From contig JAFGSY010000013.1 in the NCBI GenBank assembly GCA_016934315.1, forward strand, positions 62,001 through 126,000: a DNA stretch of 64,000 nt. The letters run 5' to 3'. Shown piece by piece: positions 1 through 8,336 of this stretch. Position 1 is the stretch's first letter. Every line of letters starts with the position of its first letter. The notes beneath the pieces are model-generated. The model did not search any database, was not told the origin of the DNA, and saw only the letters and a program-made list of their open reading frames with translations. The translations under genes and the position numbers were made by a program. The stretch comes from Candidatus Anaeroferrophillus wilburensis (GTDB lineage Bacteria > Desulfobacterota > Anaeroferrophillalia > Anaeroferrophillales > Anaeroferrophillaceae).

Positions 1-273
1 GTAGCCGGTGAATCATATAAAACTACCGTGCTGTTTTCCGCCAAAGACCAGGCCGGCAGTCTTTTTGTGCTGCTTAAACCGTTCGCTGACCACGGCGTCA
101 ACCTGACCAAGATCGAATCACGCCCCCGGCGGGGGGAACCATGGCACTATATTTTCTTCCTGGATATTGACGGCCACCGGGAAGAGCCGCCGGTGGCAGC
201 GGCTTTGAAGGAACTGGAGGCATCCAGCCAGTATTACAAGATCGTCGGCTCCTACGCCACCGGAAAGATCTAG
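1..273 (+). CDS. pheA: Prephenate dehydratase / P-protein, C-terminal ACT domain (5' truncated by window)
   Basis: The reading frame is open from the first base and ends at the TAG at 271-273, so only the last 90 residues are present. They form an ACT regulatory domain with the ESRP motif (from IESRPRRGEPWHYIFF), the phenylalanine-binding signature of prephenate dehydratases and chorismate mutase-prephenate dehydratase P-proteins. The family converts prephenate to phenylpyruvate and is feedback-inhibited by phenylalanine at this domain. The next gene is aroA, which makes the precursor of chorismate, so the context fits aromatic amino acid synthesis. The catalytic part lies outside the window, so I cannot tell whether a chorismate mutase domain is fused. 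Confidence 0.9.
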   Translation, partial: VAGESYKTTVLFSAKDQAGSLFVLLKPFADHGVNLTKIESRPRRGEPWHYIFFLDIDGHREEPPVAAALKELEASSQYYKIVGSYATGKI

Positions 274-274
274 G

Positions 275-315
275 CCGTCTTGAAAAATGAGCATTTTCAT
301 TCAAGAACAAGACGG
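275..315. repeat. Inverted repeat between pheA and aroA
   Basis: CCGTCTTG at 275-282 is repeated in inverted form as CAAGACGG at 308-315. A second, inner complementarity lies between (AAAATG at 284-289 against CATTTT at 292-297). The transcript would form a long hairpin just after the pheA stop. It has no clear T-run, so it may be a weak terminator or an mRNA 3'-end stabiliser rather than a strong intrinsic terminator. Confidence 0.45.
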
Positions 316-406
316 GAAAAGATTGCAACCACAGGAACATATTAATTCTTTTGACGATTAGCCTGTGACCCTCAGCAGTTACAAGCCTATGCTACCATAA
401 AGCCCT

Positions 407-1720
407 ATGACCACCAGAACCGCCAGATCATTACAGGGAACCATTACCGTCCCCGGCGACAAGTCAATCAGTCACCGGGCGATAATCATGGCCGCTTTAG
501 CCGAAGGCAAAAGTCGACTCCAGGGATTTCTGCGGGGCGAAGATACCCTCAATACTGCCAACATCTTTTCCGCCTTAGGGATCTCCATCACCGGCTTGGA
601 GAAGCCGGGTGATATCACTGTCCACGGCCGGGGACTCCATGGCCTCAGGGAAGCGGCAGACATCCTTTACACCGGCAACTCCGGCACCACCACCAGGCTT
701 TTGGCCGGCCTGCTGAGTGCCCAGCCTTTTTTTTCCATCCTCAGCGGCGACCGCTCCATCAATCAACGTCCCATGGGACGCGTTATCACCCCCTTGCGAC
801 AGATGGGGGCAGCCATCTGGGGGCGGCAGGATGACTCCCTGCCGCCACTGGCCATCAAGGGTAAGCAGCTTCATGCCATCTGCCATAGCAGTCCGGTAGC
901 CAGCGCCCAGGTAAAATCCTGCCTGATGCTTGCCGGACTTTACGTCGATGACCAGCTGACCATCAACGAACCTGTCCTTTCCCGCGATCATACGGAACGG
1001 ATGTTTCGCGCCTTCGGCATCAAGGTCAGCACCACTACCGGCAAAACTTCTCCGGCCACCATCTGCATGACACCACCGGCTGCAAATTTCCCCGGCACCG
1101 ACTTCATCATCCCTGGGGATATTTCGGCAGCGGCTTTTTTCCTGGTTGCCGCCCTGATCAATCGCCATTCATCACTTAAAATCACCAATGTCGGCATCAA
1201 TCCCACCCGCAGCGGCATCATCCAGGTTCTGCAGTCAATGGGCGGCGCCATCGCTGTCGAAAACCAGCGGGAGGCATGCGGTGAACCGGTTGCTGACCTT
1301 ATCGTTGAAGGCAGCAACCAACTCAAAGGGGTGGAGATTTCCGGCACCCTGATTCCATCTCTGATCGATGAGATACCTATCCTGGCCCTGGCCGCAGCCC
1401 ATGCCGAGGGCGTCACCGTGATCAGGGATGCCCAGGAGTTGCGGGTTAAGGAGAGCGACCGCCTGCAGGCCATCACCCTGCTGCTGCAGGTCATGGGGGT
1501 GAAAACCGAACCGTTGCCGGACGGCATTGTTATCCACGGCGGCATCCAGGCACCAACAAAAGAGCCGTTGTCATTCACAACCTTTGGAGACCATAGGATT
1601 GCCATGACCGCCATGGTGGCCGGCACAACTCTGGAAAATAAAATTACCATTGACCATCCGGAGTGCATCGGCACCTCTTTCCCCGGCTTTGCTCAACTTT
1701 TAAGCAATAGCTGCCAATAA
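407..1720 (+). CDS. aroA: 3-phosphoshikimate 1-carboxyvinyltransferase (EPSP synthase)
   Basis: This enzyme joins phosphoenolpyruvate to shikimate-3-phosphate, the sixth step of the shikimate pathway, in the cytoplasm. The 437-residue length is normal for the family. Diagnostic motifs are visible: the N-terminal GDKSISHRA (Lys19 binds substrate), TGNSGTTTRLL near residue 85, the arginine-containing RPMGRV, and KESDR in the second half. The ATG at 407 puts the first motif at the usual distance from the N-terminus. It follows pheA by about 130 bp and precedes cmk by 13 bp, the frequent aroA-cmk-ispH-rpsA order. Nothing unusual is seen. Confidence 0.97.
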   Translation: MTTRTARSLQGTITVPGDKSISHRAIIMAALAEGKSRLQGFLRGEDTLNTANIFSALGISITGLEKPGDITVHGRGLHGLREAADILYTGNSGTTTRLLAGLLSAQPFFSILSGDRSINQRPMGRVITPLRQMGAAIWGRQDDSLPPLAIKGKQLHAICHSSPVASAQVKSCLMLAGLYVDDQLTINEPVLSRDHTERMFRAFGIKVSTTTGKTSPATICMTPPAANFPGTDFIIPGDISAAAFFLVAALINRHSSLKITNVGINPTRSGIIQVLQSMGGAIAVENQREACGEPVADLIVEGSNQLKGVEISGTLIPSLIDEIPILALAAAHAEGVTVIRDAQELRVKESDRLQAITLLLQVMGVKTEPLPDGIVIHGGIQAPTKEPLSFTTFGDHRIAMTAMVAGTTLENKITIDHPECIGTSFPGFAQLLSNSCQ

Positions 1721-1733
1721 GCGCCTGGAACCC

Positions 1734-2417
1734 ATGCAGATGAAAAAGAAACGGCTGATAATCACCATTGATGGACCTTCGGGAGCCGGGAAGAGCACGA
1801 TCAGCAAGATCCTGGCGGAGAAACTTCATTTCACCTACATCGACACCGGTGCCATGTATCGCTGTGTCGGCCTGGAAGCCGGGAAACAGCAGGTACGGAC
1901 AGATGACCCCGACGGCTTGAGCCGGATCTGTCAGCAGATTGCCATTCAATTCAAATGGGAACAGGGAATCAACCGAGTATTCTGCAACGGTACGGAAGTC
2001 ACCAAACAGATTCGTACCCCGGAAATGGACATGATGGCTTCCGCCGTCTCAAAGGTCCCGGCAGTAAGGAAAGCAATGGTCTCCCTGCAACGGAACCTGG
2101 CCGGAAACAGGCGGGCAATTCTGGAGGGACGGGATGCCGGCACGGTTATTTTCCCCGATGCCGAGCTGAAAATCTATCTGGAAGCTTCTCCTCTGGCACG
2201 GGGCAAACGCCGTCATCTGGAGCAACTGCAGCGGGGACTCGATGTTTCCCTCGACGCCACGGTTGAAGAGATGAAACAGCGGGACCATAATGACAGCAGC
2301 AGGGAACATTCGCCTTTGCTGATGGCCGCCGATGCTCATCTGCTGGATACCACCACGATGGATATCAACGCCGTTGTGACCGCCATCACCGCCCTGGTGA
2401 AAGAGATCGAACAATGA
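1734..2417 (+). CDS. cmk: Cytidylate kinase
   Basis: This enzyme phosphorylates CMP and dCMP to the diphosphates in the cytoplasm. The 227 residues begin with a P-loop, IDGPSGAGKST, and contain GRDAGTVIFPDA and the RDHNDSSREHSPL segment, typical of the CMP-binding and LID regions of Cmk. A second in-frame ATG lies two codons downstream (1740), so the true start may be either. The stop codon overlaps the start of ispH by 4 bp, implying translational coupling. The gene lies in the aroA-cmk-ispH-rpsA block. Confidence 0.96.
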   Translation: MQMKKKRLIITIDGPSGAGKSTISKILAEKLHFTYIDTGAMYRCVGLEAGKQQVRTDDPDGLSRICQQIAIQFKWEQGINRVFCNGTEVTKQIRTPEMDMMASAVSKVPAVRKAMVSLQRNLAGNRRAILEGRDAGTVIFPDAELKIYLEASPLARGKRRHLEQLQRGLDVSLDATVEEMKQRDHNDSSREHSPLLMAADAHLLDTTTMDINAVVTAITALVKEIEQ

Positions 2418-3271
2418 AGATCCACGTGGCAAAAACCGCTGGTTTCTGCTTCGGGGTTAAGCGGGCAGTCAACCTGGCAATAAAAGCTGCCGAAGAGCAT
2501 CCCAACCAACCCATCTACACCCTCGGTCCCATTATCCACAACCCCCAGGTGGTTGCGGAACTGGCTCAAAAGGGAATTCACCAAATTGATGATATTAATG
2601 CCGTTGACGCCGGCATTGTTATTATCCGTTCCCATGGTATCACCCGCCAGATTCTCGAACAACTGCAAAAAATGGCTGCCATCACCCTCATCGACGCAAC
2701 CTGCCCGTTCGTCCGCCGGGCCCAAGAGATTGTTGCCCGCATGGCCCGTGAACAGTATCACATAGTGATTGTCGGGGAGCACAACCATCCTGAAGTGGCC
2801 GGATTGCTCAGCTACGGTGACCCTGCAAGTACCATGGCCATTTCCAGTGCCGAGGAAATCCCGGAAAAAATTATTGCCAGCCGCAAGCCATCCCACAAGA
2901 TTGTCCTGCTGGCCCAGACAACCCAGTCTTATGACAATTTCAGTACGGTCGCCAACCGGCTTTTACCTCTTAAAGGGGAAACCCGCTGTTTCAACACCAT
3001 CTGCGATGCCACCAGCGACCGGCAGCAGGAATCCCTTGATATCGCGGCTGAAAGCGACTGCATGGTCATCATCGGCGGTTATGCCAGCGCCAACACCACC
3101 CGCCTCTACCAATTGTGCCGGGCTATTCAGCCTTGCTCCTACCATATTGAAACCGCAGAGCAGCTTGACCCTGCCTGGTTTGCCACCGCCACGACGGTCG
3201 GCATTACTGCCGGAGCATCGACTCCCAAGTGGATCATTGACAGTATCGTCGAAAAGATTCGCTCACGGTAA
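2414..3271 (+). CDS. ispH: 4-hydroxy-3-methylbut-2-enyl diphosphate reductase
   Basis: IspH (LytB) makes IPP and DMAPP in the last step of the non-mevalonate isoprenoid pathway, using a [4Fe-4S] cluster. The three cluster cysteines are recognisable: Cys12 in AGFCFGVKRAV, the cysteine in DATCPFVRRAQ, and the one in NTICDATSDRQ. The HNPEV and SHG motifs of the family are also present. At 285 residues it is the standard length. It starts inside the end of cmk (ATGA overlap) and is followed by the long rpsA leader, a neighbour pair also common in clostridia and Desulfobacterota. Confidence 0.96.
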   Translation: MKIHVAKTAGFCFGVKRAVNLAIKAAEEHPNQPIYTLGPIIHNPQVVAELAQKGIHQIDDINAVDAGIVIIRSHGITRQILEQLQKMAAITLIDATCPFVRRAQEIVARMAREQYHIVIVGEHNHPEVAGLLSYGDPASTMAISSAEEIPEKIIASRKPSHKIVLLAQTTQSYDNFSTVANRLLPLKGETRCFNTICDATSDRQQESLDIAAESDCMVIIGGYASANTTRLYQLCRAIQPCSYHIETAEQLDPAWFATATTVGITAGASTPKWIIDSIVEKIRSR

Positions 3272-3274
3272 AAA

Positions 3275-3345
3275 CGGCTACCTTCCCTGCCTATTTACGT
3301 CATTCTGCTTCCCCCTCCGCCGGGGGGAAAACAGCGGGTTAGCCG
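3275..3345 (+). promoter_or_regulatory. Structured leader upstream of rpsA
   Basis: The 266-bp gap before rpsA contains a nested potential RNA structure. CGGCTA at 3275-3280 pairs with TAGCCG at 3340-3345, and an inner GC hairpin runs from 3311 to 3327 (CCCCC against GGGGG). It may end the ispH transcript or belong to an rpsA leader; S1 genes are often autoregulated at translation. A weak promoter-like pair (TTGCAT at 3369-3374, TATGAT at 3387-3392) follows, but its spacing is too short to trust. The SD for rpsA is the AGGGGGTAA run before 3538. Confidence 0.4.
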
Positions 3346-3537
3346 TTCCATAGCGGGACAAATAAGATTTGCATTTCTCCATTGCCTATGATATAGGGTC
3401 CAGCCTAAACGGCCGCCTTGTTTTAAGCGCTCTTTTGCTGCCTCAATGATCCCTTTGCAACCGCATAGCACAACGGGAAGTAAAGAAGCGCACGAGCCAT
3501 TGCGACCGACATCTTACAACAGGGGGTAACGGTTTAC

Positions 3538-5352
3538 ATGGAAGACAACAACATCACAACAACCAACGAAGAACAGGAAATCAACAGCCAGTCCGACCAG
3601 GACATGGAGCTCGAGTCAGCAGCCATTGATGACGTGGATGCAGATGAAGATTTCGAAAAGATGTACGAGGAAAGCATCAAGGAAGTAAAGGTCGGCGGTG
3701 TCGTCAAGGGAAGAATTATTCAGATCAATCCCGACGATGTCGTTGTTGATGTCGGTTACAAATCAGAGGGGCATGTTCCACGCAATCAGTTTCTCGATGC
3801 TGACGGCAGTTTCAACCTCAAGGTTGATGATGAAGTGGATGTCTTTCTTGAGAAATATGAAGACGAGCATGGTAATATCCAGCTGTCCCGTATCAAGGCG
3901 GAACGGCTGAAGGTTTGGGATGAAATCAAGAGCATCTATGATGAAGAACGCTCCATCCAGGGGAAAATAACCGGCAAGGTAAAAGGCGGACTTTCCGTTG
4001 ATATCGGCGTACCGGCCTTCCTGCCTGGCTCTCAGATTGACCTGAAGCCGGTTCGCAACCTCGACAAACTGATCGGCGAAACATTTGATTTCAAAGTCCT
4101 CAAGCATAACCAGAAGCGCAATAACGTTGTGGTTTCCCGCCGGGCACTGCTGGAAAAAGAACGGGAATCCATGAAAACGGTCCTGCTGGACAAGCTGCAT
4201 GAAGGGGCAATCCTCGACGGTACGGTTAAAAACATCACCGATTACGGTGCATTTATTGATCTTGGCGGCCTCGACGGCCTGCTGCACATCACCGACATCT
4301 CTTGGGGCCGGGTTAATCATCCCAGTGAGCGGCTTACGGTTGGTGATGAGGTAAAAGTCAAGGTAATCAAGTACGACGAAGAGAAACAGCGGGTATCCCT
4401 GGGCATGAAACAATTGAAAGAGGATCCCTGGGCCACCGCTGCTGAAAAATACCCTGTTGACACCAAACTCACCGGCAAAGTAATCAGCATCAAAGATTAC
4501 GGTGCGTTTGTGGAAATTGAAGAGGGTATTGAAAGCCTTGTCCATGTGTCGGAAATGTCCTGGACCAAAAAGATAAAGCACCCCTCACAGGTTGTTAACG
4601 TCGGCGATGAGATCGAAGCCGTTGTGCTCAGCGTTGATCCGGAAAAACGTCGGATATCCCTGGGCATGAAACAGGTAGAGCCCAACCCGTGGGACAGCCT
4701 GATGGACAAATATCCCATCGGCACCAAGATTGAGGGTGAAATCAAGAATATCACGGATTTTGGCATCTTTGTCGGCATTGAAAACGACATAGACGGCTTG
4801 GTACATATCTCCGATATCTCCTGGAGCAAACGGCTGAAACACCCCAATGAAGAGTTCAGCAAAGGCCAGACCATCCAGGCAGTTGTCCTGAATCTTGACA
4901 AGGAAAATCAGCGTTTCTCCCTGGGCATCAAACAGCTGCAGGAAGATCCTTGGGAAACCATCAGCAAAAAGATTGTTGCCGGTGACAGCGTCACCGGAAC
5001 AGTGACCAACCTGACCGATTTTGGTGCCTTTGTCGAACTCGAAGATGGTGTTGAAGGGCTGGTGCACGTTTCCGAGATTACCGCTGACAAAGGGAAAAAA
5101 CCCGAAGAGGTTCTTCAGGTCGGCACCCAGGTAACTGCCAAGGTTCTCAGCATCAATTATGAAGACCGAAAAATTGCCCTGAGCATCAAGGACCACCTCG
5201 AAGACAAGGAAAAAATCGAAACCGGCGAATACATGAGTGAAAGCTTCCAGAAAGGCAAGGTCTGCCTGGGAGAAATTCTGCAGCAGGCAACCAACTCGGC
5301 AGCCCCTTCAGAGGACAGTCAGGAAGAGACAGATTCCGATTCTGCTGAATAA
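3538..5352 (+). CDS. rpsA: 30S ribosomal protein S1
   Basis: S1 binds mRNA and helps the 30S subunit initiate translation. The 604 residues hold six successive S1 (OB-fold) repeats, recognisable by recurring G-x-V-(K/T) and DYGAF(V/I) blocks followed by GL(L/V)H(I/V)S(D/E)(I/M)SW. An acidic N-terminal tail of about 50 residues and an acidic C-terminus flank them. The protein is somewhat longer than the E. coli version (557 residues), mainly through these tails. An AGGGGGT SD precedes the ATG. A perfect palindrome lies directly after the stop codon. Confidence 0.97.
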   Translation: MEDNNITTTNEEQEINSQSDQDMELESAAIDDVDADEDFEKMYEESIKEVKVGGVVKGRIIQINPDDVVVDVGYKSEGHVPRNQFLDADGSFNLKVDDEVDVFLEKYEDEHGNIQLSRIKAERLKVWDEIKSIYDEERSIQGKITGKVKGGLSVDIGVPAFLPGSQIDLKPVRNLDKLIGETFDFKVLKHNQKRNNVVVSRRALLEKERESMKTVLLDKLHEGAILDGTVKNITDYGAFIDLGGLDGLLHITDISWGRVNHPSERLTVGDEVKVKVIKYDEEKQRVSLGMKQLKEDPWATAAEKYPVDTKLTGKVISIKDYGAFVEIEEGIESLVHVSEMSWTKKIKHPSQVVNVGDEIEAVVLSVDPEKRRISLGMKQVEPNPWDSLMDKYPIGTKIEGEIKNITDFGIFVGIENDIDGLVHISDISWSKRLKHPNEEFSKGQTIQAVVLNLDKENQRFSLGIKQLQEDPWETISKKIVAGDSVTGTVTNLTDFGAFVELEDGVEGLVHVSEITADKGKKPEEVLQVGTQVTAKVLSINYEDRKIALSIKDHLEDKEKIETGEYMSESFQKGKVCLGEILQQATNSAAPSEDSQEETDSDSAE

Positions 5353-5361
5353 TGACAACCA

Positions 5362-5393
5362 GCCGGCGTGCAGTGGTACCACTGCACGCCGGC
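5362..5393. repeat. Perfect 32-bp palindrome after rpsA
   Basis: Bases 5362-5393 form an uninterrupted inverted repeat with 16-base arms (left arm GCCGGCGTGCAGTGGT), centred on the GGTACC in the middle. It starts 9 bases after the rpsA stop and ends 23 bases before the exchanger ATG. In RNA it would fold into a stem of about 14 bp with a 4-nt loop. There is no T-run, so it is not a classical terminator. It may be a transcript-stabilising or rho-related structure, or a binding site. Confidence 0.8.
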
Positions 5394-5415
5394 ATATCCG
5401 CCCCCCCGACATCCC

Positions 5416-6423
5416 ATGGCTGTGGTGAGCTGGTTTTCTTTTCTGGCATCGGCGGCCTGCATTCTGTATGCCGGTCGTCAGTTGACCAGACATGGCGAGG
5501 AGCTTGCCGAGCAAACCGGCCTCACCCGCGGTTTCATCGGCGTCATCCTCTTAGGTTTCATCACCTCCCTGCCAGAACTGTTCAGCACCATCGGTGCCGC
5601 TGCCCTGGTCCACTCTCCCAACCTTGCCCTTGGCAATATTTTTGGCAGTAATGCCTGCAACCTGGCAATTCTGGCCCTGCTGGAAATTGGCACCTCCCCC
5701 CGGGGCGGCCTGCAGCATACCCTGAATCGAGATAATCTGCTCACCGCTTTCCTTTCCCTGATCATGGTGGCCATGGCGGCCATGGCAATCCTGGTTCAAG
5801 CCCATTGGCATCTCGGCTCCATAGATTACTTTACCGTGGCAATCGGCTTCACTTACATTGCCGGTTTGCGGATGTTGTACAATTTTCAAAACCTCCCGCC
5901 GGCCGACAGTCCGGCAACCACAAACACCGTCCAGCAGCCAGTGCCCGGGAAAAAGGCTGCTGAACTCCTGAAAAAAAAGATCCTACCCACGGCGGTCGTC
6001 ATCGTCATTGCCGCCTTGGTACTCTCGTATGCCGCGGAAAATATCGCCCGCACCACCGGCTGGGGCAGCACCTTTGTCGGCAATGTGCTTTTGGCGGTCG
6101 CCACCTCGCTGCCGGAGATGGTGGTAACCTTCAGTGCCATTAAACTCGGCTCCTTTGCGCTGGCCGCCGGGAATATTTTCGGCAGCAATATTTTCAACAT
6201 CGCCATCCTGGTGATCGCCGATCTTTGCTATTTTCCCCGCTCTCTCTATGCCGAAGCTGACCCGGGACAGATTTTGATTGCCCTGATGGTGATCCTCATC
6301 TCTTCGGTGTATCTTTTTTCCTCTTTCTATGGTGTAAAAAGAAAGGTGCTGGCTGTCAGGCTTGACTCCCTTGCCGTCCTGACCATCTATGCTCTCGGCA
6401 TCTACCTCCTTTTCATCCTCTGA
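5416..6423 (+). CDS. Na+/Ca2+ exchanger family membrane protein (CaCA, YrbG-like)
   Basis: The protein belongs to the cation/Ca2+ antiporter superfamily and should exchange calcium for sodium or protons across the inner membrane. Its two alpha-repeats are visible: GFITSLPELFSTIGAAA with GNIFGSNACNLAI in the N-terminal half, and VATSLPEMVVTFSAIKLG with AAGNIFGSNIFNIAI in the C-terminal half. About ten hydrophobic segments are present. I place the start at ATG 5416 (MAVVSW), because the frame upstream runs into the palindrome after rpsA and encodes a non-membrane-like stretch. No strong SD is seen for either start. It is followed after 14 bp by sppA. Confidence 0.88.
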   Translation: MAVVSWFSFLASAACILYAGRQLTRHGEELAEQTGLTRGFIGVILLGFITSLPELFSTIGAAALVHSPNLALGNIFGSNACNLAILALLEIGTSPRGGLQHTLNRDNLLTAFLSLIMVAMAAMAILVQAHWHLGSIDYFTVAIGFTYIAGLRMLYNFQNLPPADSPATTNTVQQPVPGKKAAELLKKKILPTAVVIVIAALVLSYAAENIARTTGWGSTFVGNVLLAVATSLPEMVVTFSAIKLGSFALAAGNIFGSNIFNIAILVIADLCYFPRSLYAEADPGQILIALMVILISSVYLFSSFYGVKRKVLAVRLDSLAVLTIYALGIYLLFIL

Positions 6424-6437
6424 AACAGCAGGTTATC

Positions 6438-7310
6438 ATGAAAAAAATGCTCCTCATCCTCCTCATTCTGGTGCTGATCACAATGATCAGCATTATCGTC
6501 ATCGGTTACTTTATCAACACCGACAAGCGCTCTGGCAATGACCAGATCGGCCTTATTCATGTGAGGGGGGTAATTATCGACGCTCAGGAAACCATTGCCC
6601 AGCTTGATGAAATGGCTGACGATCCCCATATTAAAGCGATCATCATCCGGATCAACTCGCCGGGGGGAGCTGTAGCACCATCCCAGGAGCTCTACGACGA
6701 AATCAAAAGAATCCGCAGCATTAAACCAGTCTACAGCTCTCTCGGCACGGTCGCCGCATCCGGCGGTTACTATGTTGCCTGCGCCACCCAGAAGATCTAT
6801 GCAAACCCCGGCACCCTGACCGGCAGTATCGGCGTCATCATGCAGTTTGCCAACTGGGAAAAAATTCTCGCCAAACTGGGGGTCGACAACACGGTTGTTA
6901 AAAGCGGCCCCTATAAAGATATCGGCTCACCCTTGCGTTCCATGTCAAAGGCGGAAGAAAAACTGCTCCAGGAGATGATTAATGATGTCTACAACCAGTT
7001 TGTGGTGGCGGTTACCGAAAGCCGCGACATCCCCCTTGATTCTCTCCTGACTCTGGCTGACGGCCGGGTTTTTTCCGGCCGGCAGGCCTATGATTGCGGT
7101 CTGGTGGACACCTTGGGCTCTCTGCAGCAGGCAGTTCGAGATCTTGCCCGGGAGGTTGGCATTGCCGGCAAACCTGAAGTTACCGAAATCAAGGAAAAGC
7201 GGGGCATCGTCCAATACCTGCTGGGAGAACGACTGGCCGGCAAACTGGAACAAACACTGGAGTGCGAGGTACCCATAGCCGCCTATCTGATGCCGGCACT
7301 GAAACCGTAA
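6438..7310 (+). CDS. sppA: Signal peptide peptidase SppA (short type)
   Basis: A membrane-anchored serine protease that degrades leftover signal peptides. Residues 2-27 form one transmembrane anchor. The S49 peptidase core follows, with INSPGGAV (oxyanion region), Ser108 in VAASGGYYVA and Lys160 in KSGPYKDIGSP. Their 52-residue separation matches the Ser-Lys dyad of the short Bacillus-type enzymes, and 290 residues fits that type rather than the double-domain E. coli protein. The gene lies 14 bp after the exchanger, so the two are probably co-transcribed. Confidence 0.93.
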   Translation: MKKMLLILLILVLITMISIIVIGYFINTDKRSGNDQIGLIHVRGVIIDAQETIAQLDEMADDPHIKAIIIRINSPGGAVAPSQELYDEIKRIRSIKPVYSSLGTVAASGGYYVACATQKIYANPGTLTGSIGVIMQFANWEKILAKLGVDNTVVKSGPYKDIGSPLRSMSKAEEKLLQEMINDVYNQFVVAVTESRDIPLDSLLTLADGRVFSGRQAYDCGLVDTLGSLQQAVRDLAREVGIAGKPEVTEIKEKRGIVQYLLGERLAGKLEQTLECEVPIAAYLMPALKP

Positions 7311-7677
7311 CCAAACGTCAGGCTGGCAACCTCTGCAGCGGACACCTGTTGTTTTCAGCCGAGCTGCCATGCCTCTTCTCAAGCATCAGCCGCGGTAAAT
7401 TTTTCAACCACAACCACCATTGTTCCTCCCCCACAACCCCCTTGGGAAGCTGTTTTTCCTTGACAAAGGGGGATATCCATTGTAAGCGATTGCTGTTTCT
7501 CGCCCTGGATTTCATCATGCAGGCTAAGCATTTTTCCACTCATCACCTGCACGATTTTCCATCCATATCACCACCTGAACGGCGGCAGCGACAACCCGTT
7601 CAAGGGGCGTCATTATTTGGCATACATAATTTTATCCACATAGATCTGCCAATTTCAACAAAGGAGGTACGGAACTC
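7311..7677 (+). promoter_or_regulatory. Intergenic region with likely promoter for fchA-folD
   Basis: This 367-bp stretch holds no convincing gene. A sigma-70-like pair is present: TTGACA at 7460-7465 and TAAGCG at 7483-7488, 17 bp apart; the -10 is poor. A strong SD (AAAGGAGG) precedes the fchA ATG. The approximately 180 bases between the putative promoter and the ATG would make a long leader, but I see no obvious riboswitch signature in it. Confidence 0.4.
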
Positions 7678-8310
7678 ATGTCAATGTTAGACAAAACCTG
7701 CAAAGAATTCAACGAAGTTCTGGCATCAAAAGCGGCAGTTCCCGGCGGCGGCGGCGCAGCAGCCCTGGGTGGTGCGATCGGCATGGCCCTGTCCAACATG
7801 GTCGGCAACCTGACCGTTGGCAAGAAAAAATATGCCGATGTGGAAGATGAGGTGAAAGAACTCATTGAAAAGGGCAGTCAGGTCATTGCCGCCCTGGAGC
7901 GCCTGGTTGACAAAGATGCCGAAGTGTTTGAACCTCTTTCCAAAGCCTATGGTTTGCCGAAAGATACCCCGGAGCAGCAGAAATTCAAAGCTGAAACAAT
8001 GGAGAACTGCAGCAAGATAGCCTGTTCCGTACCCATGGATATCATGCGGCAGGCCTATGCCGGCATCAAAATTCATGAACGAATGGGTCAGATCGGCACC
8101 ATGCTGGCGATCTCCGATGTTGCCTGCGGCGTAGTTTTTCTGAAATCCGCGTTGATCAGCGGCAGCCTGAATGTGATCATCAACCTGAACACCATCAAGG
8201 ATCAGGATTTTGTTCAGCAGACCAGGAAGGAAATGGAGCAATTGCTGGCTGACGGCCAGAAGGTTGCCGATGAAACCCTGGCTCTGGTGATTGATAAATT
8301 AACCAAGTAG
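7678..8310 (+). CDS. fchA: Methenyltetrahydrofolate cyclohydrolase (FTCD_C family, FchA)
   Basis: A 210-residue protein of the formiminotransferase-cyclodeaminase C-terminal family. It is a helical protein with the glycine-rich PGGGGAAALGGAIGMAL near residue 22, followed by LSNMVGNLTVGKKKY. Stand-alone members are cyclodeaminases or methenyl-THF cyclohydrolases. The gene directly before folD (26 bp gap) points to the cyclohydrolase, which interconverts 5,10-methenyl-THF and 10-formyl-THF in one-carbon or Wood-Ljungdahl metabolism. A strong AAAGGAGG SD supports the ATG at 7678. The neighbouring FolD appears to lack the cyclohydrolase lysine, which strengthens this assignment. Confidence 0.85.
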   Translation: MSMLDKTCKEFNEVLASKAAVPGGGGAAALGGAIGMALSNMVGNLTVGKKKYADVEDEVKELIEKGSQVIAALERLVDKDAEVFEPLSKAYGLPKDTPEQQKFKAETMENCSKIACSVPMDIMRQAYAGIKIHERMGQIGTMLAISDVACGVVFLKSALISGSLNVIINLNTIKDQDFVQQTRKEMEQLLADGQKVADETLALVIDKLTK

Positions 8311-8336
8311 ATTAGTTTGTACATGGAGGCTGAATA

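Noticed and set aside
988-1674. A 228-codon frame opposite aroA
   Set aside because: Complete overlap with a certain aroA gene; no motif recognised.
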